Shown piece by piece: positions 16,656 through 25,632 of a DNA stretch of 64,000 nt (the stretch's first letter is position 1; every line of letters starts with the position of its first letter). The DNA comes from Chitinophagaceae bacterium (GTDB lineage Bacteria; Bacteroidota; Bacteroidia; Chitinophagales; Chitinophagaceae): the NCBI GenBank assembly GCA_016721725.1, contig JADKHN010000006.1, positions 1,020,001 through 1,084,000 of the forward strand. The letters are read 5' to 3'. The translations under genes were made by a program, and so were the position numbers. A model generated the notes under the pieces. The model did no database searches and was not told where the DNA came from. It saw only the letters and a list, made by a program, of their open reading frames with translations.

Positions 16656-19610
16656 TCAGATCTGTATACGTATCGTTACGATCGTGCCTTCGTCGTTATC
16701 CTTATCCACAATATCAATGGTGTATCGCTTGTTTTCGAGGAGGTTGATATTAGCGAGGCGGTTCATCGTAAGAATGGTACCGAGTGAGGTTCCCTGCCTA
16801 TTGCCCTTCCGTAATGCGGCCTTCCTTCTGCCGATACCATTGTCATCCACTTTGCAGATCACCTCATCTCCCTCCGAGGCGAAAGAAAGGATCAGTTTCT
16901 TCTCGCCGTCCTGTTTGGGAATCAGGCCGTGCCAGATGCTGTTCTCAACAAATGGCTGGATCAACATCGGCGGGATCTTGATACAACTGATGTCGATCCC
17001 CGGATCGATGATCACCTCGTAATTGAAATCTCCTTCAAAACGGGTCGCTTCTATCTGCATGTAGATCTTCAGGATCCCGATCTCATCTTCCAGCGTTATG
17101 AACTTGTGTTTTGAATTTTCGAGTATCCCCCGGATGAGCGAGGAAAAAAGTTCCAGGTGATGATAAGCCTGGTCCTGTTTACCCGACAGGATGGAATGCT
17201 GTATCGAGTTCAGCGCATTAAAAATGAAATGGGGATTCATTTGCAGCCGCAACGCCTGCTGTTCCAGTTCGAGCAACTCCTTTTCATAATTCATCATTTT
17301 CTGCCGGATGTCGAACTGGTTCTTTACCTTCCTGAACTGGTAAACGATTGCCCAAACTGCCAGGAATAAAAAAACGATGATTGCCAGTACCCGGAACCAG
17401 AGGGTCTCCCAGAAAGCGGGACTGATGACGAAACTGATGTGGGCCACCTCCGTTCTCCATTTTCCGTTCAGGCTATAGGCATATACCTCAAAAGAATAAT
17501 TGCCGGGTTCTAGTCCAGTGAAGTCCACCTGGTTGTTCCGGGTTTCCATCCAGTCGCTTTTCATGCCCGACAACTTGTATTTATAGCCTACCGACCCTGC
17601 ATTCTTGAACGTAGTGCTGTTGAATTCGATCACGATACTGCTGCTGTTGCGCTCCAGTTTTATCGGGTGATCGAAACTCAGTGGCAGGTAAGCATTATTG
17701 ACCTTGATGGCTTCAATGGAGATCCGGGGCGTATACGAATAACGGGTCAGGTCGTTCTCATTGAACAGGGCCAGGCCCATGTTGGTGGCAAGCCAAACGC
17801 TGTCGCGGTAAACATAAATATCATTGATGTAATTGGAAGGCAGGCCGTCATTCCGGTAAAAATTCATCACCCTGATATTGATCCCGCCGGTTTCCGGATA
17901 GCAGATGATGCGGTTGAGTCCGTTATAGGAGGTCACCCATACCGTGCTGTCATTCTGAACAAATACGGATGAGCACATGTTATTCGTCAGGCCGAGGGTA
18001 TCATTGATATTCACCACCCGGTCGCCATGGATGAAAAACACGCCGTCGCCGAAAGTGGTGATGATCAGGATCCCGGTTGAGGTTTTGTCGATATCGGTCA
18101 GGCTCAGGCCAGTCAATGCGGGATACCTGTCGGGTAATTTGGTACGGCCCCGGTAACGGATCAATCCCATCCTGGAACAGGCATAGACGATATCTTCCTT
18201 GCGGTCATAATACAGGGCTCCGGCCCGGATCGAATCAAAAGCCAGGGGGTTGTTCAGATAACTGAAATTCAATTCCGTTAGTTCACGGGGGAATTTTCCA
18301 ATGATGGATGGCGTACTGATATAGACGGAATCCTTGTCCACTTCAGCATATCCCAGCATGGTGATATTCTTGAAAAAACGGAGTTTCCCCGATAATGAGA
18401 ATTGGGTAACACCTGACTGGTTGGAAATGATGAAACTGGAATCCGCCGGGTTCGGCTTAATCACATAAGTAAGTCCTTCTCCCTTTGACTCATTAGGCGA
18501 GTTGATCGGAACGATCTTTCCGTTGTTATAATAACTGGCCTTAGAGTTGGATTGGCCAATGATCACTTTCCTGCCCAATCCGTTCAGTTTGAGGATCTTG
18601 TTTCCCTGGAAAAAATCTGCGGAACGCAGGAAATTGATCCGGTTATTGGGAATGTAGATCACGCCGCTGTTGAGGGTGGAAACCCAGAGTGAGCCCTCTC
18701 TGTCTTTGAGAACATGAGAAACGTTCTCCGTTTGGAAAAACTGACCCGTCTGCCGTAAGTTCAGGGTATCAAAAATGCTTACACCCTTGCTGGAACAAAT
18801 ATATAAGGCCGAGTCGATCATGACCAGTGCATTCAGCACGATCGGCAATTCAGGAATCTCATGACTATGAATCGTTTGGTTCCGGAAGTCATAGGAAATG
18901 ATCTGCTGGTCGCGTCCGGTATAGATCATTTGCGGTAAACGGCAATGCCTTGAAATGATCAATCCCCTGTTCTCCCCGGGGTACCTGATGATGAGTGTAC
19001 GGCTTTCAACGGAATAAATTCCTTCGCGAAAAGCCAGGTAAACGGCGCCGCGATGCATAAAGAAATGGCCGTTATGCAGGTTGGCTGTGAATGATTCCAT
19101 TTTCCCGAGGTCTTCCGATATCTTATATATTAGTCCCCGATCTGAAACGACCCATATATTTCTTTTTTCATCCTCATAAATATCGGATATGAAAGAACCC
19201 GGCTGAACCTTGCCCAGAACGGGATGGTCTTTTTCATTATAGATCCTTTTATTGCGGTAATAGGAAACCCGACCGCTGGCCGTCATGAACCAAAGCCTGT
19301 GCCGGCTGTCTTCAAAGATTTTAAAAACTTCATTGCTGGTCAGGCCGTCCTTTTTTTCATAGGTCACCAGCTTACTGCCATTGAATTTCACCGCGCCGGA
19401 ATTGGTGCAGAACCAGATATTGTCCTCGCTGTCCTGGAACAGGCCGTAAACCACATTCGTGGACAATTGGTTCTGTTCATTGTAATTGATGAAGGGAGGA
19501 TTTTGGCCAAAAACGTTGCCGTACAGGATAATGAACAAACACATCATCCAGCCTGTTTGGCTGAACTTATGCCGTATAGCAGGTATGATATGTGTTTTGG
19601 GCAAAAGCAT
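16656..19610 (-). CDS. Propeller-sensor histidine kinase, LytS type
   Basis: This 984-residue protein has an N-terminal hydrophobic export segment (ending GNVFGQ at about residue 36). A long periplasmic sensor follows, made of two-component-regulator propeller repeats (motifs such as LFQDSEDNIWFCTNSGAVKF and IFEDSRHRLWFMTASGRVSY). Then come a Y_Y_Y domain (about 650-735, FTGLEPGNYSFEVYAYSLNG), one membrane segment (LWFRVLAIIVFLFLAVWAIV) and a His_kinase domain of the LytS kind. The phospho-acceptor is His794 in NPHFIFNALNSIQ, and an ATP-lid motif is present (VDDNGIGRR). It pairs with the LytTR regulator next to it. The signal it senses is unknown. Confidence 0.95.
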   Translation of the reverse strand: MLLPKTHIIPAIRHKFSQTGWMMCLFIILYGNVFGQNPPFINYNEQNQLSTNVVYGLFQDSEDNIWFCTNSGAVKFNGSKLVTYEKKDGLTSNEVFKIFEDSRHRLWFMTASGRVSYYRNKRIYNEKDHPVLGKVQPGSFISDIYEDEKRNIWVVSDRGLIYKISEDLGKMESFTANLHNGHFFMHRGAVYLAFREGIYSVESRTLIIRYPGENRGLIISRHCRLPQMIYTGRDQQIISYDFRNQTIHSHEIPELPIVLNALVMIDSALYICSSKGVSIFDTLNLRQTGQFFQTENVSHVLKDREGSLWVSTLNSGVIYIPNNRINFLRSADFFQGNKILKLNGLGRKVIIGQSNSKASYYNNGKIVPINSPNESKGEGLTYVIKPNPADSSFIISNQSGVTQFSLSGKLRFFKNITMLGYAEVDKDSVYISTPSIIGKFPRELTELNFSYLNNPLAFDSIRAGALYYDRKEDIVYACSRMGLIRYRGRTKLPDRYPALTGLSLTDIDKTSTGILIITTFGDGVFFIHGDRVVNINDTLGLTNNMCSSVFVQNDSTVWVTSYNGLNRIICYPETGGINIRVMNFYRNDGLPSNYINDIYVYRDSVWLATNMGLALFNENDLTRYSYTPRISIEAIKVNNAYLPLSFDHPIKLERNSSSIVIEFNSTTFKNAGSVGYKYKLSGMKSDWMETRNNQVDFTGLEPGNYSFEVYAYSLNGKWRTEVAHISFVISPAFWETLWFRVLAIIVFLFLAVWAIVYQFRKVKNQFDIRQKMMNYEKELLELEQQALRLQMNPHFIFNALNSIQHSILSGKQDQAYHHLELFSSLIRGILENSKHKFITLEDEIGILKIYMQIEATRFEGDFNYEVIIDPGIDISCIKIPPMLIQPFVENSIWHGLIPKQDGEKKLILSFASEGDEVICKVDDNGIGRRKAALRKGNRQGTSLGTILTMNRLANINLLENKRYTIDIVDKDNDEGTIVTIRIQI

Positions 19611-19651
19611 GCAGGTTCAAATCCAGTCATCATTCCATTCCGGGTATCCGC

Positions 19652-19659
19652 CAAATTTA
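19652..19659 (-). promoter_or_regulatory. Candidate -7 box of the kinase-regulator operon
   Basis: TAAATTTG on the minus strand matches TAnnTTTG, 41 bp before the kinase start. The -33 region is not convincing. Confidence 0.4.
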
Positions 19660-19850
19660 ATCATCTCAGGGAAAATTTAGGTTATTAATTGACTTCGATT
19701 TGTGAATGGCCCGTTTCAACCAGTGAATGGTCGCCACCTGTTCATCAAATCCAACTTCATTCCAGTTCGAAATATTTTTTTTCTGACAGCATTGAAAAAG
19801 CCTTTTTTAAACGGGGCTTTCGTAGTTTGCGAATATTTAAAACCACTCAA

Positions 19851-20762
19851 ATGAGTATAACATGGACCGGGGTGTATCCCGCCCTTACAACCAAGTTCAC
19901 GGCAGGCGATGAACTCGACCTGGAATTGTTCAATAAGAATCTGCAATTCCAATTGGAGTCTGGCGTTAATGGCATCATCCTCGGCGGCACCCTGGGCGAA
20001 GCCAGCGTACTGTCGACGGGAGAAAAAGAGGCCCTGGTCAAATTCGCGGTGGAACAAATGCGATGGCAGGTGCCGGTCATACTCAATATCGCAGAAGGCG
20101 CTACCAGAGAGGCCCTTCAGCAAGCCCGCTACGCCAGCGAATGGGGAGCCAAAGGGATCATGATGCTGCCGCCCATGCGGTATAAGAGCGATCACCGGGA
20201 AACGGTCACCTATTTTAAAACCGTCGCCGATTCAACCGATCTCCCGGTCATGATCTATAACAACCCGGTGGATTATAAGATCGAAGTGACGCTCGACATG
20301 TTCGGAGAACTAACCGCCTGTCCTAATATACAAGCCGTCAAAGAATCCACAAGGGATGTGACCAATGTCACCCGGATGAAGAACCGTTTTGGCGATCGTT
20401 TTAAGATCCTTTGCGGCGTGGATACCCTGGCCATGGAAGAACTCTGCCTGGGAGCCGATGGTTGGGTGGCCGGACTCGTCTGTGCTTTCCCGGCCGAAAC
20501 CGTGGCCATCTATGAACTGGTGAAAGCAGGGAGGATCGAAGAAGCGACTAAAATTTACCGCTGGTTCATGCCCTTGCTTGAACTGGACATTCACCCCAAA
20601 CTGGTGCAATACATCAAACTGGCCGAAAAGCAGGCAGGCATCGGCAGTGAGGAAGTAAGGCCTCCCCGGCTGATGCTGGTCGGAGAAGAAAGAGAAAGGG
20701 TATTGAAGATCATCAATGAGGGCATCGCCACCAGGCCTGATCTGAAAAATCTGAACCAGTGA
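19851..20762 (+). CDS. DapA-family deaminase/aldolase, probable Pyr4H2C deaminase
   Basis: I start at 19851 (MSITWTGVYPALTTKFTAGD), because the upstream 54 in-frame residues show no family resemblance. The 303-residue protein is a class I TIM-barrel lyase with Schiff-base Lys164 (QAVKEST) and Tyr136 (MIYNNPVDY). It has GGTLGEAS where true dihydrodipicolinate synthase has GTTGE(S/A), so it is unlikely to make lysine precursors. Its neighbours are a semialdehyde dehydrogenase, a hydroxyproline epimerase and an FAD oxidase. The best reading is therefore 1-pyrroline-4-hydroxy-2-carboxylate deaminase, which gives 2-oxoglutarate semialdehyde in 4-hydroxyproline breakdown. The substrate call is inference from context. 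Confidence 0.85.
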   Translation: MSITWTGVYPALTTKFTAGDELDLELFNKNLQFQLESGVNGIILGGTLGEASVLSTGEKEALVKFAVEQMRWQVPVILNIAEGATREALQQARYASEWGAKGIMMLPPMRYKSDHRETVTYFKTVADSTDLPVMIYNNPVDYKIEVTLDMFGELTACPNIQAVKESTRDVTNVTRMKNRFGDRFKILCGVDTLAMEELCLGADGWVAGLVCAFPAETVAIYELVKAGRIEEATKIYRWFMPLLELDIHPKLVQYIKLAEKQAGIGSEEVRPPRLMLVGEERERVLKIINEGIATRPDLKNLNQ

Positions 20763-21011
20763 TTGGGCTAAAGCCCGGGGTTTCCTTAATCATTGTCCCT
20801 GGACTAAAGTCCAGGGCAAAGCATTTAATTCCCTTTTGTAATTTCTTTCTCAAAAGGAATTTATTGCTCCGGCATTTTTCATGGGACTGTTTTGTTTTGT
20901 TGCTCTTGACTTTTGCGTTACCCCGGACCATTGCGTTGCCCCGGACTTTTGCATTGCCCCGGACTTTAGTCCGGGGAGAATAAAAAATAATTAACCCGGG
21001 CTTTAGCCCAA
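20763..21011. repeat. Nested inverted repeats with an 18-bp tandem array
   Basis: The gap between the deaminase and dehydrogenase genes is framed by TTGGGCTAAAGCCCGGG (20763-20779) and its exact reverse complement (20995-21011). Inside lie a perfect palindrome CCCTGGACTAAAGTCCAGGG (20797-20816) and its sister CCCCGGACTTTAGTCCGGGG (20957-20976). Just before the second are three 18-bp units of the form GCGTTGCCCCGGACTTTT (20915-20968). No open reading frame of note lies within. Confidence 0.85.
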
Positions 21012-21022
21012 AACCAAAGACC

Positions 21023-22504
21023 ATGTTCAAAGATTCCACCCCGGCAGAAATAGACACTATGCTCAACCAGGCTTGGAAAGCCTTTCATGAATACAGGAAA
21101 TACTCCCTGAAACAACGGGCGGATTTCATGCGAACCATCGCGATCGAACTCGAAAACACCGGAGACGCTTTGATACAAATCGCTATGCGGGAAACCCATC
21201 TCCCCGAAGCCAGGTTACGCGGAGAAAGAGCGAGAACCATCTTTCAACTCAACAGCTATGCCCAGGCTTGCGAACGAGGCGATTGGCTTGAAGCCAAGAT
21301 CGATACCGCGATACCCGATAAAACGCCACCGAAACCGGATCTACGAAAAATGCTGATCCCTCTCGGGCCGGTTATTGTTTTTGGCGCCAGCAATTTTCCC
21401 TTTGCGTATTCTACCGCTGGCGGAGACACGGCCTGCGCATTGGCCGCAGGCTGCCCGGTGATCGTTAAAGCGCATCCCGCCCATCCCGAAACATCAGAAA
21501 CGGTGGCCAGGGCCATATTGGCCGCTGCGGATAAATGTAAATTGCCCAATGGCGTTTTCACCCATGTTCACGGCGCTTCATTTGAAACCGGAAAGGCCCT
21601 GGTCATGCATCCGCTTACAAAAGCCGTTGGCTTCACCGGATCCTATACCGGAGGAAAACAATTATTCGATTGGGCCAACGAGCGTACCGTTCCCATCCCG
21701 GTATTTGCCGAGATGGGCAGCATCAACCCGATTTTCCTGCTGCCCGAAAGACTTCAGGTCGCCTCTGCTGAAATGGCCGCACAGTGCGCCGGTTCGGTCA
21801 CCTTGGGCGCCGGACAGTTTTGTACCAACCCGGGATTGATCATCGGAATAGAAAGCGAAGCCTTGCAAACCTTCATCCATGACCTGGGTAAAGCCATTCA
21901 GCAGATCGCGCCGGCCGCCATGTTACATCCGGGTATTGTTAGATCTTATAAAGAAAAAAAAGGAGCAGCCCTTTTGGAAGAAGGCGTTCACCTGGTAGCT
22001 GAATCGGAAACGCCGGTCAAAGAGGATGAGGGCCTGCCCACCATCGCCACGGCAACCGGTAAAATATTTTTACAGAACCCGGCCCTTCACCAGGAAGTAT
22101 TTGGCCCTTATTCGATCGTCATCCGTTGCCAGGATATCCATGAAATGATTGAAGTGGCGAAACACCTCGAAGGCCAGCTTACGGCTACTTTAATGGCTAC
22201 CGAACAGGAGATCAAAGAAAATGAATCATTGGTTGAAGCGGTAAAGAATATTTGCGGACGGTTCATCCTGAACGGAGTGCCCACCGGCGTAGAAGTCTGC
22301 CTGAGCATGCATCACGGAGGACCTTTCCCGGCCACCACCGACAGCCGGTTCACATCGGTAGGCGCGGACGGAATCAAACGATTCGCCCGGCCATTGGCCT
22401 TCCAGAACTGGAGTGATGCGTTGTTGCCTAATGAATTGAAGAACGGAAATCCTTTGGACATATACCGGACCCTTAACGATAAGCTGACCAAAGACCCCTG
22501 CTGA
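21023..22504 (+). CDS. Aldehyde dehydrogenase, probable 2-oxoglutarate semialdehyde dehydrogenase
   Basis: This 493-residue aldehyde dehydrogenase has the catalytic Cys267 (GAGQFCTNPG) and general-base Glu230 (FAEMGSINP). The form of these motifs is that of the NADP-type 2-oxoglutarate semialdehyde (2,5-dioxovalerate) dehydrogenase group. It would oxidise the semialdehyde made by the DapA-family deaminase to 2-oxoglutarate, completing hydroxyproline breakdown. It is separated from that gene by a 260-bp repeat block. It ends tail to tail with the sterol-desaturase-family gene, one base apart. Confidence 0.9.
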   Translation: MFKDSTPAEIDTMLNQAWKAFHEYRKYSLKQRADFMRTIAIELENTGDALIQIAMRETHLPEARLRGERARTIFQLNSYAQACERGDWLEAKIDTAIPDKTPPKPDLRKMLIPLGPVIVFGASNFPFAYSTAGGDTACALAAGCPVIVKAHPAHPETSETVARAILAAADKCKLPNGVFTHVHGASFETGKALVMHPLTKAVGFTGSYTGGKQLFDWANERTVPIPVFAEMGSINPIFLLPERLQVASAEMAAQCAGSVTLGAGQFCTNPGLIIGIESEALQTFIHDLGKAIQQIAPAAMLHPGIVRSYKEKKGAALLEEGVHLVAESETPVKEDEGLPTIATATGKIFLQNPALHQEVFGPYSIVIRCQDIHEMIEVAKHLEGQLTATLMATEQEIKENESLVEAVKNICGRFILNGVPTGVEVCLSMHHGGPFPATTDSRFTSVGADGIKRFARPLAFQNWSDALLPNELKNGNPLDIYRTLNDKLTKDPC

Positions 22505-22505
22505 A

Positions 22506-23786
22506 TCAAAGAATGATCTTCATCTTTTCTTCTTCTTTTTTATGGCCCGTCACAAACCATCCGGTCATGAACAGGGAAAAGACAAGATAAGCGCCGATGA
22601 TCCATTGGATGTTTTCAAGCCATACGCTGGCTCCAAACCAATCCTGCTGATCAAAAACAAAGGTCAGTCCGATACTGCAGCGAACGGCTTCCCACATGAT
22701 CGCTGAAGCATTCCCGTCCATCAGGTCGGTTATGGCGTATACGCTTAAGAATACAAAGCCGCCATACCAGAAAATATAATATTTGTCCAGGTTATTGATG
22801 AGCGAGATGTTTCCAAAGAGGTAACTGATGAACAGGAGGATCATCACCAGCTGGATCCAGCACCAGGCGCTAAAGGCAGGGGACACCGGCGTATCATATT
22901 TATTGAAATGGTACACATCATCGATCTTATGAACAGGATATTTTTCAGCCACATCCGCCGGCCGGTATCCCGTTGGTTTGAACCAGAGTGTGAATTTGTC
23001 TTTCCAACTGCGGGTTCTCCAGGCATCCTGGATCAGTAACCAGACATGCTGAAAATTGATCTTGATCGGGTTCCAGGTACTGACAGGCCTGGTGATCCCG
23101 TAAACCGGAGGCACATCCGGCAATTCTTCCTGGAAGGTCCCGAACCATTTATCCCAGAAGATGAAGATCTGCCCGTAGTTTTTATCCAGGTAGATCGGGT
23201 TGATGGCATGGTGAACCCGGTGATGAGAAGGGGTGACGATGATCTTCTCTAAAAAACCCATGCGTCCGATATGACGGGTATGGTACCAGAACTGGGCGAA
23301 CAGGTGCAAGGGGGCCACGATGCCGATCACCTCAGGAGGCACTCCCAACAGAGCGGCCGGTAACAGGAAAATGGCGAATGTTTTTATGATGGAAGAAATG
23401 CTCTGTCTTAAGGCGCAGGCCAGGTTGAATTCCTCACTGCTGTGATGAATGATATGGCCGTTCCAGAAAAAATTGGCCACGTGTTGCAGCCGGTGAACCC
23501 AATAACCGGCGAAGTCGAGTGAAATGAATGCGATGAAGTAAACGAGAAAAGTATTGGATACATGGATCATGGCCAGGTTGCGCACCAGGAAAGGATAGGA
23601 AAGTACAACCAGGTAAAGCCCCACCACATCCTTGGTGACATTGGTGACCCCTGAACTCAGGCTGCTGATCATGTCCATATTCCTGACCGTATCCATCCCT
23701 TTACGCCAGCCATACCATTTCTCGAACAATACGAGCAAGAGGAATGCAGGCATCGCGATGAGTAATATTTTTCCGTATTGTTCCAT
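22506..23786 (-). CDS. Sterol desaturase / fatty acid hydroxylase family membrane protein
   Basis: This 426-residue integral membrane protein has the His clusters of the di-iron hydroxylase superfamily: HRLQH, HIIHHSSEE and HRVHH (in TPSHHRVHHAINPIYLDKNYG). Several hydrophobic segments lie before and after the core, and the C-terminal 150 residues add more membrane helices. Family members hydroxylate or desaturate lipids with oxygen and iron. The substrate cannot be told from the sequence. It lies on the strand opposite to the hydroxyproline genes and separates them into two pairs, so it is probably unrelated to that pathway. Confidence 0.9.
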   Translation of the reverse strand: MEQYGKILLIAMPAFLLLVLFEKWYGWRKGMDTVRNMDMISSLSSGVTNVTKDVVGLYLVVLSYPFLVRNLAMIHVSNTFLVYFIAFISLDFAGYWVHRLQHVANFFWNGHIIHHSSEEFNLACALRQSISSIIKTFAIFLLPAALLGVPPEVIGIVAPLHLFAQFWYHTRHIGRMGFLEKIIVTPSHHRVHHAINPIYLDKNYGQIFIFWDKWFGTFQEELPDVPPVYGITRPVSTWNPIKINFQHVWLLIQDAWRTRSWKDKFTLWFKPTGYRPADVAEKYPVHKIDDVYHFNKYDTPVSPAFSAWCWIQLVMILLFISYLFGNISLINNLDKYYIFWYGGFVFLSVYAITDLMDGNASAIMWEAVRCSIGLTFVFDQQDWFGASVWLENIQWIIGAYLVFSLFMTGWFVTGHKKEEEKMKIIL

Positions 23787-23813
23787 TTGCTAAATTTACA
23801 AAATACCGCTGAT

Positions 23814-23846
23814 AACATTGGCAAAGTTCTAAACTTTGCCAATGTT
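23814..23846. repeat. REP palindrome copy A
   Basis: AACATTGGCAAAGTT, CTA and AACTTTGCCAATGTT: 15-bp perfect arms with a 3-nt loop, lying 28 bp upstream of the sterol-desaturase start. Confidence 0.85.
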
Positions 23847-23862
23847 AAAACCAGGAATCCAT

Positions 23863-23946
23863 GCCCTTTTTGAGGAACCCATTATAGTTTATAAGATTGG
23901 GCAAGCCCTTTTTGAGGAACCCATTATAGTTTATAAGATTGGGCAA
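23863..23946. repeat. Exact 42-bp tandem duplication
   Basis: The stretch beginning GCCCTTTTTGAGGAACCC and ending ATTGGGCAA occurs twice without a mismatch, at 23863-23904 and 23905-23946. The second copy leads straight into REP copy B. Confidence 0.9.
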
Positions 23947-24090
23947 AGTTCCAAACTTTGCCAAGGTTAAAACCCGTAATCCCTATCCTATTGGATGAAA
24001 ACCGATAAAGCGTCAAACCTTGGCAAAGTTCCAAACTTTGCCAAGGTTAAAACCCGTAATCCCTATCCAATTAGATGAATACCAATAAAG
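23942..24090. repeat. 80-bp direct repeat carrying REP copies B and C
   Basis: REP copy B (core GGCAAAGTT-CCA-AACTTTGCC, 23942-23962) and copy C (AACCTTGGCAAAGTT-CCA-AACTTTGCCAAGGTT, 24016-24048) lie 80 bp apart. Both are followed by the same segment (AAAACCCGTAATCCCTATCC and so on) with about four differences. A degenerate fourth copy begins near 24095. Confidence 0.8.
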
Positions 24091-24094
24091 TTAG

Positions 24095-24490
24095 AAACTT
24101 TGGCAAACCCGGGTAGTTTGTTATGCCAACGGGAGATTCGAAAGAGAAAACAAAGTAACAACATTTGGAAATTTTTTCAGCAGTTATACCCAGGCATTCA
24201 ATAAAGTATACAATCGTAAAGGAAGTTTGTTTATCCCAAGCATGAAAACAGTTCTGATCAATGATGAGAACCATTTTTGCAAGGCAGTTCATTATACGAA
24301 TGCAAACCCCGTTCATCATGGATTTACAGACTCACTGGAAGAATGGAAATATTCTTCATACCCCGCTTTAATAAGTAAGGGTTCAACAAAACTGGAGAGG
24401 CAATATGTTCTGGATCTGTTTGGCGGCAAAGAAAGGTTTATCCAATATCACGAACAACCCGTCGATGTCAAATATAAATTCCCTGAATAA
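24095..24490 (+). pseudogene. Remnant of a REP-associated tyrosine transposase (RAYT, IS200-like)
   Basis: The frame from about 24125 to 24490 reads like the C-terminal part of Bacteroidota RAYT proteins. Segments are TTFGNFFSSYTQAFNKVYNR, KGSLFIPS, DENHFCKAVHYTNANPVHHG, EWKYSSYPALISKG and LDLFGGKERFIQYHEQ. The N-terminal half that should carry the HUH catalytic motif is absent, and there is no start codon in a sensible place (only a TTG at 24227), so the gene is broken. RAYTs act on REP palindromes, and REP copies lie on both sides (23814-24048 and 24518-24550). It interrupts the hydroxyproline cluster. Confidence 0.85.
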
Positions 24491-24517
24491 CAATCGATAT
24501 TGTTTATTTTAGTTTCA

Positions 24518-24550
24518 AACTTTGGCAAAGTTTCGAACTTTGCCAAAGTT
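24518..24550. repeat. REP palindrome copy E, just before the epimerase start
   Basis: AACTTTGGCAAAGTT, TCG and AACTTTGCCAAAGTT: perfect 15-bp arms, ending 9 bp before the epimerase ATG. It may occupy the promoter or leader position of that gene. Confidence 0.85.
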
Positions 24551-24559
24551 CAAAATAAT

Positions 24560-25561
24560 ATGAAGCATACCTTTCAATGCATCGATGCCCATACCTGCGG
24601 CAACCCGGTCAGGCTGGTCCGCTCTGGCGGTCCGGTACTGACCGGCAAGGATATGAGTGAAAAACGCCAGCATTTTCTCCGGGATTACGACTGGATCCGG
24701 AAAGGACTGATGTTTGAACCGCGAGGACACGATATGATGAGCGGAAGTATCCTTTACCCGCCACATGACCCGGAAAATGATGTAGCCGTTCTCTTTATTG
24801 AAACCAGCGGCTGTCTGCCCATGTGCGGCCACGGCACCATCGGCACCATCACCATCGCTATCGAGGAAGGATTGATACAGCCCAAAACGCCCGGACGGGT
24901 CCGCATGGAAGTGCCGGCAGGATTGGTTGAGATCAGTTATAAAGAGGAAGCCGGTAAAGTGAGATCGGTCAAACTCACCAATGTACCTTCTTTCTTAGCG
25001 GCGACAGAACTGACCGTGGATTGCCCTGTCCTCGGCGAACTGGTCATCGATGTTTCTTACGGAGGGAATTTCTATGCCATCGTGGAGGTGCAGAAGAATT
25101 TCAAAGGACTGGAACACCATACCGCGGATCAGCTCATCAGCTGGGCCAGGGAATTACGCAAACGCATCAACGAAAAATACGAGTTCATTCATCCGGACAA
25201 TGAGACCATCCGGGGCTGCAGCCACATCCTCTGGACCGGGGCGGTGATCGACCCCTCATCAACCGCACGCAACGCCGTGTTTTATGGCGACAAAGCCATC
25301 GACCGGAGCCCCTGCGGCACGGGCACCAGCGCCAGGATGGCCCAATGGTATGCGAAAGGTAATTTGAAGAAGGGCGATACCTTTATTCATGAAAGTATCA
25401 TCGGCAGCAAATTCAACGGCACCATCGAAGAAGAACTGACCATTGGCGGCCATCCGGCCATCAGGCCGGGGATCGAAGGATGGGCGAGGATATACGGGCA
25501 TAATACGATCACGATCGATGAAGAGGATGATCCTTATGCCTTCGGATTCCAGGTCATTTGA
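24560..25561 (+). CDS. 4-hydroxyproline epimerase (proline racemase family)
   Basis: I start at 24560 (MKHTFQCIDAHTCGNPVRLV), the usual family start; an upstream in-frame start would translate through a REP palindrome. The 333-residue protein has both catalytic Cys: Cys89 (PMCGHGT) and Cys252 (DRSPCGTGTS). Having both indicates a working racemase or epimerase rather than the Cys/Thr dehydratase branch. With the FAD oxidase downstream and the DapA-family and semialdehyde dehydrogenase genes nearby, the likely reaction is trans-4-hydroxy-L-proline to cis-4-hydroxy-D-proline. Proline racemase is the main alternative. Confidence 0.88.
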   Translation: MKHTFQCIDAHTCGNPVRLVRSGGPVLTGKDMSEKRQHFLRDYDWIRKGLMFEPRGHDMMSGSILYPPHDPENDVAVLFIETSGCLPMCGHGTIGTITIAIEEGLIQPKTPGRVRMEVPAGLVEISYKEEAGKVRSVKLTNVPSFLAATELTVDCPVLGELVIDVSYGGNFYAIVEVQKNFKGLEHHTADQLISWARELRKRINEKYEFIHPDNETIRGCSHILWTGAVIDPSSTARNAVFYGDKAIDRSPCGTGTSARMAQWYAKGNLKKGDTFIHESIIGSKFNGTIEEELTIGGHPAIRPGIEGWARIYGHNTITIDEEDDPYAFGFQVI

Positions 25562-25632
25562 TCAGTCATGAAGAACAAGAACGATCTAACCCGTTGGTTT
25601 AACAACCCGGGAATGAATAAAAAATCAGGAAT

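Noticed and set aside
19851..20762. Dihydrodipicolinate synthase (dapA) for lysine synthesis
   Set aside because: The GTTGE motif reads GGTLGE, and the neighbours point to hydroxyproline breakdown; only the superfamily is certain.
22506..23786. Sterol desaturase as part of the hydroxyproline pathway
   Set aside because: It is on the opposite strand, convergent with the dehydrogenase, and lipid di-iron hydroxylases have no known step in this pathway.
23787..24559. Complete insertion sequence
   Set aside because: The transposase lacks its N-terminal half and start, and no IS-type ends were found; only a relic with REPs is supported.
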